Shown in pieces: positions 1 through 11,879 of a stretch of 64,000 nucleotides of DNA; the first letter of the stretch is position 1, and each line of letters begins with the position of its first letter. The notes below the pieces were generated by a model. The model saw only the letters and a list, made by a program, of their open reading frames with translations. It did not search any database and was not told the origin of the DNA. This DNA is from Palaemon carinicauda (lineage: Eukaryota > Arthropoda > Malacostraca > Decapoda > Palaemonidae): assembly GCF_036898095.1 (NCBI RefSeq), contig NC_090739.1:64079747-64143746 (forward strand), read 5' to 3'. A program made the position numbers and the translations under genes.

Positions 1-793
1 AAGTCTTGGACTGTGAAATCAAGTTATTTACTTATTCATGAAGTTTATGAATAAAGAATAAGGTCTGAGAGGCCTATAGAAGCAAGTGCAGAGATTTTAT
101 CATTGGATTATGCGGGAATTCCTTGAGGGATTCGAGTAAAGCTTCGGAATAGGATTCCCTAATGCCTATTCCTTGAAGGGATTTTCAGGCTTCAGTGAAT
201 TATCAAAGAATATGAAAGTAAGGGAAAAGGAAAATGAGGAAAAAAAAAACGCTCTGGAAGAAGTTTTCTTGGTTTCAAATATTTGTTGTTATTTGTTTTT
301 ATATCTATAATATACTAATCTCTATCCGTAACTATTCTTTATCGACGTCAAACAAAACTAACTTGATCCAGACACCTTTCAATCATAAACCGCTTTGCTA
401 AGTGACTTTAAATGAACGGACAAACTCTTTGAAGAAGCGATTCTTCAAATTTAATTATAAAAACCATTGAAAGTACAATATTCGAATAATTTTCACAAAT
501 ACAAATAAAAATCTAAAATATGCATTTCGATGACAAAGTTTTGCTATATATAACCCGCCAAAAACTGACTCTTGCAAAATAGGCACATATGGCTTTATGA
601 ATCTTACACATCCGTCTCTTACTCCTTTGCAGCATCTGTCAGTATAGTTTGACAAATAGCTTTCTATATATGTGGTTTCTTCTCTATAACAAGCGTATCT
701 GGATCGTCCTCTCTATTCATCGTCGGTCATAGAAGATGGTCTTTTCCCTTGTAATTTTAATGGTAACATTTCTGTTTCGATTTTGTCAGTGTC

Positions 794-796
<3 letters not shown>
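1..796. other. Unassigned AT-rich DNA
   Basis: No gene, RNA or repeat family is recognisable here. The only open frames are short and lack motifs. The stretch ends where the TAA-type tail of the next element begins. Confidence 0.5.
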
Positions 797-836
<40 letters not shown>

Positions 837-1230
837 TTACTTGCTAAGCTACAGCCTTAGTTCCTAGCTGGAAAAGCAGGATGCTATAAGCACAGAGGCC
901 CTAACAAGGAAAATATCCCAGTGACGAAAGGAAACGTGTAAAAATAAAATATTTCAAGAACAGTAACATTAAATTAAATATTTCCTATAAACTATAAAAA
1001 CTTTAACAAAACAAGAGGAAGAAAAATTAGAATAGAAAAGTGTGCCCGAGTGTACTCTCAAGCAAGAGCATTCTAACCCAACACAGTGAACGACAATGGT
1101 ACCCACTCTAGAGGCTATGGCACTTTCCAAGACTAGAAAAAGATGATTTGATTTTGGAGTGTCCTTCTCCTAGAACCTAGAAGAACTGCTTACTATAGCT
1201 AGAGAGTCTCTTCGACCCTTACCAAGATTA
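797..1230 (-). mobile_element. Short non-autonomous LINE derivative (family S), near full length
   Basis: Read on the minus strand this is a head of about 200 bp (around 1228 down to 1040), an A/T-rich middle, and a 3' part that ends in an (ATT)n tail at 797-838. The 3' part contains the shared signature for 'ctgctttttccagctagg' and 'cttatagcat'. The same order occurs at 37465-37935, 41575-42387 and 57866-58341. The 3' part matches the 3' UTR of the LINEs at 19366-19640 and 33955-34206. There is no coding capacity. This copy is diverged and has small indels. Confidence is high for membership in a dispersed family and moderate for the LINE-derivative interpretation. Confidence 0.8.
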
Positions 1231-1663
1231 TATTCTGTAATCAAACAAGTCAGGTTCTTCTTTTATTCCCAAGCAATTTCCGTCGAAAAGAGCACTTTCT
1301 ATTGTACTATCAATTTTTGCTTTGAATCATTTCCTTCGAAATATAATTTACATATTCGTACATCTTCTCATTGTTGTACGGCACTTTCTCCACATACTTT
1401 TTCCCTTGAATGCATTTATGTCAACGAACAAAGTATTGGCATCGATTATTCCCAAAGTGGCGAATATCTTCAGGAAAAGGGCTTTGGTGGTCATCAGAAA
1501 CTCATTAACACATGCATGAAAAAAGAATTGCCGCTGCAGAAAGTATGGGAGTGTCTCTCAAACAAAAATAGCTACCAGTCCTCGGTTAGTTTTTCTCTAC
1601 TCTATCATTTTTAAGGGAAAATGAAGTGAGGCTATATTTATATACTGTATGTATACAGTATGC
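1231..1663. other. Unassigned DNA
   Basis: No motif or repeat family is recognised. The small open frame at 1322-1519 has no coding features. Confidence 0.4.
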
Positions 1664-2233
<570 letters not shown>

Positions 2234-2245
2234 CCATGCTATGCA

Positions 2246-2620
2246 CTATATCTTAAGAATCCATGTTTGCCAACGGTTATCTAAGCGGATGAGCAACTTG
2301 GAGGAGTAGCGACAACTTTGGGTGTGGAAGAAATGGCCCCATAAAATCTCGATGAAGTCACTGGCCGCAGGGTGACCGATTGGGTTTAAGGCGATAGATA
2401 AGATGTCTCTTCGGCTTTTCCTCCTGATGCCTGGTAGTTGATCCCACAACAATTAGAAAGGATCGGCAGGGGTTACATGCCTTAGTTAGATAGGCACTGC
2501 GTATCACAAGGAACTGGGTATCCTTTGATGAATTTAGCCAATGAATTCTCTGAGGGCCTTTACGTCAATAGGCGTAGGAGATGATGATGATGACATATAT
2601 ACTGTATATCCAGAAACTTG
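2246..2620 (+). mobile_element. Probable dispersed repeat fragment with (GAT)n tail
   Basis: This is a GC-richer block in an AT-rich setting. It ends with 'caataggcgtaggagatga' followed by a short (GAT)n run at about 2578-2595, the kind of short repeat tail left by RTE-type retroposition. The minus-strand frame 2246-2452 has no motif I recognise. The family is unidentified. I call it a retroposed fragment from its tail and composition only. Confidence 0.4.
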
Positions 2621-2639
2621 CTTTTAGTTATATAGGGAG

Positions 2640-2885
2640 AATCCTTGCTGAGGGGGATACCTTAACGTGGTGAAAGTGCCTGTTTATGCCATGATCAGCA
2701 AAGCTGTACTAATCAGGGACACCCATACTATGTTGGTTTGCTGTGAGCGATCAGACAAAAGTCTCCCACTATCACCCATCCGCAGTGATCCAGCGTGGTG
2801 ATGAAAACTGACCAAACCCCAGACATGAATAAGAATGTTTGAGGTCTTTGTCCTGTAGTGACCTAGAAATGGAATATACACACAC
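2640..2885 (+). mobile_element. SINE-like element with an RTE-B-like 3' end
   Basis: The block is free of coding potential. Its 3' end, around 2848-2872, reads 'gaggtctttgtcctgtagtg'. It resembles the 3' end of the RTE-B fragment at 45500-45530 ('gaggcctttgtcctgcaatg') and of 39270-39290. A short (AC)n run follows. A shared 3' end suggests a SINE that uses RTE machinery. Polymerase III boxes were not identified convincingly. Confidence 0.45.
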
Positions 2886-3055
2886 AAACACACACACACA
2901 TATATATACATTTATATATAAATAATATAAACATATATATAAATATGTGTGTGATCAAGATTAATATAAACTTCCCCATAACAATGTTCTAAAGGTGCCC
3001 TAAATGGGATGCCTCATGCATATGGCACACTGCAAACGTCCGGCGGTATACACTG

Positions 3056-3186
3056 TTGCCATTTCATCTCCCTCGAGTTTACATTAGGTGGAATAAGGCC
3101 ATCTCCATGCATTCACGGGCAGACATTCTATTTGCATGCTTTCACAGTGCAAGTGAAGAGATGAAATTCCTTTTTTTGAATTTTCA

Positions 3187-3245
<59 letters not shown>
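3056..3245 (-). repeat. GA-tract repeat family G1, copy a
   Basis: On the minus strand a (GA)n tract (3188-3245) is followed by a conserved flank with 'atgcatggagatggccttat' and then 'atgtaaac' and 'agatgaaatggcaaca'. The same order recurs at 10341-10575 and 15137-15405, and more weakly at 8830-9145 on the minus strand. The tract is therefore part of a dispersed unit and not an isolated microsatellite. Confidence 0.65.
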
Positions 3246-3249
<4 letters not shown>

Positions 3250-3279
3250 ATATATTTAGTATATATATATACATATAGA

Positions 3280-3805
3280 ACGGGTGAGAACGGGTGTAAG
3301 AAATGAGTTAGCGGCTAGAGTGGATATGAATGTGTTGAGGTGGTTTGGCCATGTTGAGAGAATGGAAAATGGCTGTCTGCTAAAGAAGGTGATGAATGCA
3401 AGAGTTGATGGGAGAAGTACAAGAGGAAGGCCAAGGTTTGGGTGGATGGATGGTGTGAAGAAAGCTCTGGGTGATAGGAGGATAGATGTGAGAGAGGCAA
3501 GAGAGCGTGCTAGAAATAGTAATGAATGGCGAGCAATTGTGACGCAGTTCCGGTAGGCCCTGCTGCTTCCTCCGGTGCCTTAGATGACCGCGGAGGTAGC
3601 AGCAGTAGGGGACTCAGCAGTATGAAGCTTCATCTGTGGTGGAAATGTGGGAGGTTGGGCTGTGGCACCCTAGCAGTACCAGCTGAACTCGGCTGAGTCC
3701 CTGGTTAGGCTGGAGGAACGTAGAGAGTAGAGGTCCCCTTTTTTGTTTTGTTTCTTGTTGATGTCGGCTACCCCCCAAAATTGGGGGAAGCGCCTTTGGT
3801 ATATG
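3280..3805 (+). pseudogene. RTE-A non-LTR retrotransposon: C-terminal fragment and 3' UTR
   Basis: An open frame at 3284-3556 encodes the extreme C-terminus of a non-LTR reverse transcriptase protein, with the landmark 'MNVLRWFGHVERMENG' followed by a basic 'RGRPRFGWMDGVKKAL' stretch. In known RTE-type and plant-like LINEs this segment lies after the thumb and is replicated poorly beyond the 3' end. The RT palm is absent, so this is a strongly 5'-truncated insertion beginning at about 3280. After the stop a 250-bp 3' UTR runs to 'gcctttggtatatgtatg' and merges into (AT)n. The region matches the minus-strand copy at 59950-60928 almost base for base over the shared part. No function is retained. 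Confidence 0.85.
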
Positions 3806-3868
<63 letters not shown>

Positions 3869-3932
3869 GTGTATATATACATACACACATATACATAAGT
3901 ATACTGTATATATATTACATATATAAATATAA

Positions 3933-4008
<76 letters not shown>
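3806..4008. repeat. (AT)n microsatellites trailing the RTE-A 3' end
   Basis: Two (AT)n runs, about 3811-3865 and 3935-4008, are separated by a mixed TA/CA spacer. The first begins directly at the element's 3' terminus, so it may have grown from the retroposition tail. Confidence 0.9.
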
Positions 4009-4011
<3 letters not shown>

Positions 4012-4216
4012 TGTTAAAGTTCTTAATCTATTACACCTCGTCATATCTTTAAAAGTGATCCTGTGGATAAATAATCTACGTAAAAAATATAACTTTTTAA
4101 CTATTACTTTTTTATCTAGCTATCTATTTATCTATCTATCTATCTCGGACTTTGCATTATTCTCCAAATACTACTTTAAGTGCATTAAGAAATAGCAGCA
4201 TCCTTGTTTTTGTTGT

Positions 4217-4465
4217 TTGCACAAAACAAGGCGTTCAAAAATAATCCAGCTGCCTGAAGAAACGATAAGAAACGAGGGCAAAGGGCGAAGCAGAATCAAG
4301 AAAACGATTCGTCTTTTCGTCCAAAGAAAAAGAAACGAAAAGTTTCTTCATTTCTCTGTCAACATTGACAGATTGCGCAACGTCAGTCTTCTCGCTTTTT
4401 TGGGGACGAAACAAAGCCGTTGTTCTTTGGTTTTGACAGACGAGTAGGCTATGACCCGAAAACTG

Positions 4466-4537
<72 letters not shown>
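4217..4537 (+). repeat. CT-tract repeat family G2, copy a
   Basis: About 250 bp of sequence precedes a pure (CT)n tract at 4468-4537. The core 'aagtttcttcatttctctgt' at 4339-4358, and what follows it (caacattgacagattgcgca), recurs with substitutions at about 29706-29745, again upstream of a (CT)n tract. Two copies in the same arrangement support a dispersed repeat. The open frame 4217-4447 has no conserved partner frame. Confidence 0.6.
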
Positions 4538-4539
<2 letters not shown>

Positions 4540-4573
4540 AGGTAAACTAGTATTTATTAGAGATAAAAAAATA

Positions 4574-4775
4574 GGTTAATTACCTCCGCCAACGAAGTTG
4601 AGAGGAGGATGTCTTCGTCCCTGTTTGTTTTATTCATAGAATAGTGAAGCTTTCAGGGATTAATTGTTATACTGAGATGCAGAAGTGATTCGATTTTGAA
4701 AATCCTTGGTTAAAGGTCAAGGTCAAGATCGATCAAAAGGTAGACCGAATTAACCCTAAGCTTAACACCAGGTCC
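4574..4775 (+). mobile_element. Partial copy of a dispersed 'cctccgccaacgaagttg' repeat
   Basis: The start reads acctccgccaacgaagttg-agaggagg, a small imperfect palindrome able to form a hairpin. It is followed by text ending in 'aaaggtcaaggtcaagatcg'. I recognise this head and the aaggtcaaggtcaa motif from a widespread non-autonomous repeat in decapods and other marine animals (from memory; no search done). The expected far end is not visible, so the copy is truncated. Confidence 0.5.
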
Positions 4776-5630
4776 TCACATGGTTGTCAAACAGCCTTAT
4801 ACAATACACTGATTTCCGTTCGTAAGTTTCCTATCTCCTTCGTTTTCTTCACATTGCTGAAGCATCCTATACAGCATAGAGTTCATAATACAATGTGAGT
4901 TTGAAAAGACTTTGAGGAGTGTGAAACTCTGTGATGAGAACCCATTGAAAGTCTACTAAAGGATTTGCCAGTCCTTAAAGGCAAGTACTTGGAAACATCA
5001 CCGCTATTTATAACAGGTCAGACTTCGAATACTCCAATAAAAGACGAAAAGAATAATCTAAATAAAATAATTAATTTGTTTTAATTAATTTTCCTTATAA
5101 AAAAAAAAAAAACCGCCATAATGTTTGAAGATCACCCGATTTGAAATTTTGTAAAGAAGTTAAAGATGAAAGCACTGCTTTACATTCTTTGCAGTGTTAC
5201 CACATACAAATCACACATATTTGGAACAAAATCTTATCTTTTCATAGATAAAAGTGATTTTTATAAAATTCAGGAAAAAAAAGAAATACCTACATTTTAA
5301 TATTCATAAGCCTGAAAACCTTTTTTCATAATCTTATTCCCTTTACATTAAAAAAAGGAGTGAAATTCAATGTACTTCAGCGGAAAAACAAGTAACTAAA
5401 TCACAGCAATCTCCCTTTAGCAAAAACGACATTTTTGTTTGTCAGGAAACGAGATCTGGTTTCATATACAGGATAATGTATTTTTAACGATCTCTAGAGA
5501 GTACAAAATCCACGAAGAAATCAAGCTATTTAATAATTTCAACCTCTTTATAATCCAAAGAGAGAGGGCAGTATTTCAATTTAGATAAGGAAAGATAATT
5601 AGGAATAGGAAAAAAAGGCAAAATCTTTTC

Positions 5631-5710
<80 letters not shown>

Positions 5711-6300
5711 GGAGAGAGAGATATTACGGAGCAAAAATAAACACCCCTTTCTGCGTTAGTCAGTCGGGGAAAAAGAAGCTATTTTGGTGAAAGACATAAT
5801 TACATAGAGGGTATAAATAAACCGTCCGCTGGAGATAAAACTACCTTATATCATATTTCAACGGTGAAAAAATATATACCGTTTGATTTTTTTGGTCAGA
5901 ATAAAAATATTCTCAAAAAAAGGGAAAAATATAAAGGCTCTGATAATAAAGAAACGAGACACGTATTCAAAAAAGACAAAAAGATTAATTCTTTCATCAA
6001 AGCAATCAGAGACTTTTTTAACATCGTAATCCGGTATATTAAGAAAACAGTTTTCTCTCTTAATCTCTAAATTTGCCCCAGAATTCTGAGGGGGAAGAGA
6101 ATTAGAATGGAATTATCAAGTAATCATCCCACAAAGAAAAGTCTCTAACGTGCTTATTCATCTCATAATTATTTTTACATCAGGTCTACATTTTCTGCTG
6201 ATCTGTTAACATATCTTTTCTTATTATAGAATATTACGAAAGTAATTTTTGTTTTTGGACTTGGGACTGGATTACTATCTTTCATAAGAGAAGATAATAT
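4776..6300. other. Unassigned AT-rich DNA with a (GA)n tract
   Basis: Nothing is recognised apart from an interrupted (GA)n microsatellite at 5634-5720 and an A run at 5100-5112. Small open frames such as 5864-6070 are lysine-rich translations of AT-rich DNA. Confidence 0.5.
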
Positions 6301-6303
<3 letters not shown>

Positions 6304-6332
<29 letters not shown>

Positions 6333-6375
6333 TGTATGTATGTATGTATGTATGTATGTATGTATGTATGTGTTT

Positions 6376-6466
<91 letters not shown>
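6304..6466. repeat. Compound (TATG)n-(AT)n microsatellite
   Basis: A (TATG)n array spans 6304-6371 and passes directly into (AT)n at 6378-6466, then a short (AC) run. The same TATG/AT compound recurs near 19640-19714. Confidence 0.95.
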
Positions 6467-6474
<8 letters not shown>

Positions 6475-6609
6475 TAAAGGCACATAGAAAATGGACATGG
6501 AGAAACCCAAATTGAGAAACGAAAAACGAACTACATTTCATTCTCAGTAAAAAAGTAAATTTGGTTAAAATATAACAGTGTTAAACAAGTTAATAAATCG
6601 ACCATAGAA

Positions 6610-7140
6610 ATGGTGAGACATAAAATATATCTCTATATAATTTTAAGAAAGAAAATATCGAATGAGTTTACTTTAGAAATACACAATAGGTACTTCAAAC
6701 TACATGATGAAATGAAAGAAAGTAAAGAAGAAATTAATAGTATTTTAACAAATTTTGTATTAGAATCAGTCAAAGAGATAGGTAGAAAAGTTCCTAAACA
6801 AGATTAAGAAAAACTATCGGAAAAGACCAAACACTTGATAAAGAAAAGATTGGAAATGAGGGTAAAATCCATGAGATATGAAAAGGAATTATCAGAACTG
6901 TCCAAAACTATAAGCAAATTAGGAACCAAAGACATTCGTAGACACAATCAGACCGAAACTGAGGAATCAGTGAAGAAGAGAGAATCATCAAATTTATGAA
7001 AAGAAGACTTGGAACAAGGCACCAACAGATATTTGCTTTGAAGGATGAAAATATAAAATGTATCAACAAAAGAGCTGGTTAAATACTAATAAAACTCTCT
7101 AAAGAGGTTAAAACAATAAAAACTAGCAGCAGTTTTCAAA
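6610..7140 (+). pseudogene. RTE-B non-LTR retrotransposon: linker fragment between endonuclease and RT
   Basis: Joined readings of the plus-strand frames give the region that in RTE-like elements lies between the endonuclease and RT: an acidic/basic helical stretch (about 6661-6800), a 'KLSEKTKHLIKKRLEMR' segment after a stop at 6805, then 'ELSKTISKLGTKDIRRHNQ' and finally an 'IFALKDENIKCINK'-type segment near 7030-7075. The order matches the decapod RTE-like proteins I know from memory. Stops and frameshifts break it into three or more pieces. No catalytic motif is present. It is probably the upstream part of the same family seen at 38437-39290 and 45004-45545, but it does not overlap them, so this link is inference. 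Confidence 0.6.
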
Positions 7141-7438
7141 AGGGTAAGTTTAAAATATGTCTTATAATTCAATCTCCGTGACCTTTTACTTTAAAAGAAA
7201 AAATTGGCTAACAAGGTATTTAAAAGTGTTTTTTTTTTTTTTTTTTTAACTAAAAATTCAATTTTCAGAGAAAAGACGAATGTGAATGAGATAAGTTAGA
7301 AGAAAGGAAATGGTTCCATTACGAATATGTCCATCTACTCTAAATATCTATCTTATAATATAACTATCAACGAAATATTTTTCGGCAACTTTGACAATAT
7401 AATTTATAAATGAGGACTAGAATATGGCACATATTAGT

Positions 7439-8560
7439 TAATATTATTATCATCATTGTTGCTAGCCGAGCTACAATCCTAGTTGGAAAAGCTGGATGCT
7501 AGGGCTCCAACAGGGAAAAATAGCCTAGTGAGGAAGGAAATAAGGAAGTAAATAAACTATATGAAAAGTAATAAACAATTAAAATAAAATACTTTAAGAA
7601 GAGCAACAACATTAAAACAGATCATATATAAACAAACTATAAAAAATAGACTTATGCCAAACTACCCAATACAAAAATATTTGCTACAAGTTTGAATTTT
7701 TCAAATTCTATCGATTCAACTACCCGATTAGGAAGATCATTCCAAAACTTGGACATAGTCGGAATAAAACTTCAAGAATACTTATGTGTAGTATTGACCC
7801 TCATGATGTAGAAGGCCTTACTATTAGAATTAACTGCATACCTAGTATTACGAACAGGGTGGTACTGTACGGGGAAATCTGAATGTAAAGGATGGTAAGA
7901 ATTATGAAAATCTTAAGCAACACGCATAACGAACTCACTGAACAAAGGTGCCAAATATTGCAATACAGCAGATGACACTGACGAAGTCTAGGACGTACTG
8001 GTCCTGGATTTCGCCCAATGTATCCAGACAGGATAAGAATTAATGGCGATAAAAAATGCATCATACTTATAAACTAAATTAACAATTCTGATAACAAAAA
8101 CAATATCTACAGAAATGCAAATGTGATTGGAAAAAAAAAAAACCTCATATACTAAATATAAAACTGGTCAATATGACGGAGCCGATACAACATGCAAGGA
8201 GGCTAAATACCCACCAGGATAGCCAATTCAACTGAAGAGAGGACAGTAAGGATGGTTTGGAAAGAAAATGAGACAGATAAGGTAAAGACTACCTCCTAAT
8301 AAACCACCAGGCATTAATATCCCTTCTATTCAATCTTCCAAACACACCATTTAAAAAAAACAAGAAAAAAAAAAAAGAGACAATAGTGTACCTGAGTGTA
8401 CCCTTAAGAATGAGAACGCCAAGACAGTGGAAGACCATGGTAAAGAGGCTATGTCACTACCCAAGACTAGAGAACTATGGTTTGATTCTGGAGTGTCCTC
8501 CTAGAAGAGTTGCTTACCATAGCTAATGATTCTCTTCTACACTTACCCAGAGAAAAGTAC
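7439..8560 (-). mobile_element. Internally deleted LINE copy linking the S elements to the full LINE
   Basis: On the minus strand, 5' to 3': an S-type head (about 8550-8380); a 5' leader of about 310 bp; an ATG at 8064 opening a frame with 'ILSGYIGRNPGP', a degenerate 2A-like motif typical of the N-terminus of some CR1/L2/ingi-type LINE proteins; then 'LLYCNIWHL', the first strand of an APE endonuclease. At about 7953-7948 the frame jumps in phase to 'SSLCVLLKIF', which is the LINE C-terminal segment 'SSLCMLHKIF' of copies 1 and 2. C-terminal coding continues (frameshifted) to the 'WNDLPNRVVES' equivalent at about 7750-7710. The LINE 3' UTR and a degenerate TAA tail end near 7440. Most of the endonuclease and all of the RT are absent. 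Confidence 0.75.
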
Positions 8561-8829
8561 CCACTGAACAAATATAGTGCAGGAGTTAATCTCTATTGTG
8601 AAGAAGAATTATTTGGTAATCTTAGCGTTAAGTGTATGACGACACAGGGGAATGTGTAAAGAATAGGCCAGACTAATGTATATTGTGTATGTGTAGGCAA
8701 AGGAAAAACAAAGCCGTAACCAGAGAGAGGGGTCAACTGTAGCCCTGTCTGGAAAGTCAAAGGACCCAATAACTCTCTAGCAGTAGTATCTCAACGGGTG
8801 GCTGGTGCACTGGCCTACCTACTAAAATT

Positions 8830-9062
8830 CAAAGTTCAGATAGTTTTAGTAATGTTGTAACTTTACACGAGCTTTGTTTGCAAAAGGTCAAATGAAATCA
8901 TCTTAATGCATTCTCGCAGTGCATCCTATTCGAATGATGACTGCATTTCAAACAGAATATATGCCATGTTTCGTTAATTTGCATATACAAACTATTTTTA
9001 TTTTGAATATATTCTCTTTCTCTCTTTCTCAAATGCATAAAATACACAAAAATACATACAAA

Positions 9063-9145
<83 letters not shown>
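8830..9145 (-). repeat. GA-tract repeat family G1, diverged copy b
   Basis: A (CT)n tract at 9065-9145 (GA on the minus strand) has a flank that aligns loosely with the G1 flank, including a 'gaatgcatt-agatg' block at about 8895-8915. A second imperfect (TC) run lies at 9012-9030. Similarity is weaker than between the other three copies. Confidence 0.4.
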
Positions 9146-9149
<4 letters not shown>

Positions 9150-9945
9150 TTTCTTTATACAGAGCGAAAACTTGAACGACTTCTTTGTTCCCCACAATTC
9201 TCATTCCAATATTTTTCCAAAATGTACACCATTATTGGAGAATGTCTTCTATACCTCGAAGAAAAAGAAACCTGGAATAAAATATAAGATTAAAACGATG
9301 ATTTACAGACACTAAGAAAATAACAGCTGACATTTTCTTCCCTTCTCCTACTATTATCTCTGAAGCATATATGTGCAGTGAACCGAGACCCGTTACTTCA
9401 TTTTCTCTAACTCACCGTGTTTACATTTATTTCCAGTTTGATGGCTAGGAAAATGATACTCCATGTTATGAAATAGATGAAAGTAATAAAAAACTAAATT
9501 GTGAGACGGAAAGTCTCTTAATAAAAATTCCCTCTCTATTTTTTTAAAAACTGAAGAGTATTTCATTTATAATCTCTTGTAAGATTGTTCTTTAGAGTTT
9601 AGCCACATTACTTTGAATGAATTCTCGAGAGGAGAGGAAAATAGATTCAGTTACCATAAAAAAGAGAATTAAATATTTAGTATAATTTTCCACCTGACTA
9701 AGACATGCTAGATTGGACACTTCTCCATTTCATCAAATATTCTGAGAGATTTCTGCATAAAAAGAACCCACTTCACTAAGCTCTTGGGTTTCATTCTGCT
9801 TCCCAGAGTTATATTTCCAAGAGTAATTACCATTAATGGAGCTGCGGCCTGTGTCATACATTCTGTAGTTATACAGTAGTTAGGGAAAATTAGTGGGGTG
9901 TCCAAAAGTCTCAGTAAATTTGTATGAATTCAGAAATTGACTTGA
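9146..9945. other. Unassigned DNA
   Basis: No gene or repeat family is recognised. The frame at 9708-9905 on the minus strand has no motif. Confidence 0.4.
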
Positions 9946-9946
9946 A

Positions 9947-9948
<2 letters not shown>

Positions 9949-10025
<77 letters not shown>

Positions 10026-10065
10026 CTCAGTATTATGCAATGTGTATATAAATACACAAATACTG

Positions 10066-10141
<76 letters not shown>

Positions 10142-10177
10142 ATATATATATATATATATATAATATAATATAATATA

Positions 10178-10271
<94 letters not shown>
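9949..10271. repeat. Compound (GA)n-(AT)n-(GA)n microsatellite
   Basis: (GA)n at 9949-10022, a 45-bp spacer, phase-shifted (AT)n at 10068-10220, then (GA)n at 10222-10271. Open frames here are Ser-Leu, Arg-Glu and Tyr-Ile dipeptide runs. Confidence 0.95.
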
Positions 10272-10274
<3 letters not shown>

Positions 10275-10339
10275 GGAGTCTCACTATTATTCAAAATACA
10301 AGAGAAAGAGATGGGGATCTCTGTATTATGCAATATAGT

Positions 10340-10340
<1 letters not shown>

Positions 10341-10410
<70 letters not shown>

Positions 10411-10575
10411 TCATTAGTGGCATGCAAATGAACCAGCCAAAAAGAGGCATTCCATTTCGTCCCAGTGTCTGGGTCAGCGTTTGAAAAGAATTTCTCCATG
10501 TGGATGCATGGAGATGGCCTTATTTGCCCTTATGTAAACACGGGGCAGATGCAATTGCAACACAACATTGTCCTA
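10341..10575 (+). repeat. GA-tract repeat family G1, copy c
   Basis: A (GA)n tract (10341-10408) is followed by the G1 flank with 'gatgcatggagatggcctta' at 10503-10522, then 'atgtaaacacggggcagatg' and 'caattgcaacaca'. This is the clearest copy of the flank. Confidence 0.65.
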
Positions 10576-10930
10576 GGCTCTCTCAGTGATGCCAGATGTA
10601 GGGTAGCTTACATGTTCGTTATCCTTAAGGCACCTACCGCTGGTGTTACTGGAATATGTTAAGACATGGATAGATAAAAATTATTTTGGGGAGGGAAATC
10701 ATTCCTCGCATTTGTTTTCAAGTGAGTACCAATAGAAATGATATCCTTATTAACGACAAAATACTTGATTTTCGATTTGGCAAAAGGAGGGTTCTGTATA
10801 TTTTGATTTTGAAACTTTATATTTATATTTATTTATAAAGAAATTGAAAGTAAAGATTTCTGGTGACTGCTCATTCCATAGATAACACATTTTGATGAAG
10901 CTTATTAGAGGATTAAGAAGATATCAGGTT

Positions 10931-10953
10931 TATTATAATTATTATTATTATTA

Positions 10954-10993
<40 letters not shown>

Positions 10994-11062
10994 CATTATC
11001 ATTACTTGCTAAGCTACAACCCTAGTTGGAAAAGCAGGATCCCCAACAGGGAAAATAGCATT
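10931..11062 (-). mobile_element. 3' end of a family S / LINE element
   Basis: An (ATT)n tail (10931-11005) is followed by 'acttgctaagctacaaccct' and 'agttggaaaagcaggat', the terminal 60 bp of the S/LINE 3' UTR in reverse complement. The rest is missing, so this is a very short 5'-truncated insertion. Confidence 0.8.
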
Positions 11063-11414
11063 AACAACAGTCGAAGTTCTTTAACGATAACATATTCCAA
11101 TTGAAAGTTTAGTAATGAGAAATGGTGATCCTTCATCGTTTTGACACAATCTCAATCCCAGAAGATTTTTTTTCGGCTAAGGATAACTTTCCCCAAATGA
11201 CCATTCCGTACTTTGGTAAAATGCCTAAGACCAATTTCACCAAGGTAGAAAAAAACCTGCATCTCTTATTCGACCTTTTTTTCCACTGTGACCTGTAATT
11301 ACAGTCGAAGTCTCGTTGACCTTCATTAACGTGTTGCTTGCGTTCCTGATTAGTATGGCTTTCTTTGAACGCTTATTTATTGTTCCTTTTCTCATTAATC
11401 TTTAGACGCCATTT

Positions 11415-11616
11415 ATCTGTTGATTTATTTACTATTTCATAATGGTTTTATTCTAAGGAAGATTGTATGGCTCCTTTTAATAATAATAAGAATAATAATG
11501 ATAATAATAATCCTAATAATCATAATAATAATAACATTAATAGTAATAATAATAATTTATCTCTTGATTTATTCACTAATTCATAATAGTTTTATTCTTA
11601 GATTTTATGGCTCCTT

Positions 11617-11688
<72 letters not shown>

Positions 11689-11785
11689 TCTGTTGATTTG
11701 TTCACTATTTCATAATGGTTGTATTCTATGGAAGATGGTATGCTTCTTTTAATAATAACAACAACAACAACAATAACAACAACAA
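11415..11785. repeat. Three tandem units, each ending in an (AAT)n tract
   Basis: A unit of about 65 bp beginning 'ctgttgatttatttactatt' and ending 'tatggctccttttaataata' occurs at 11415-11480, 11556-11617 and 11687-11753. Each unit is followed by its own trinucleotide tract (11480-11555, 11618-11687, 11752-11785). Confidence 0.85.
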
Positions 11786-11879
11786 GCGGTGTCAGACACG
11801 ACTAACCCAGCCTTTGCACGTGAACCTTCCCCCCAAAAAACTACCACTGCATTTAGATGTTTTTGTATAGTTGCAGTAT

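Noticed and set aside
8898..9287. Ser-Leu and Arg-Glu repeat frames (also 9911-10450, 13702-14010, 21036-21284, 29826-30032, 35830-36030, 44090-44308)
   Set aside because: Translations of (CT)n or (GA)n microsatellites with no unique protein sequence attached.
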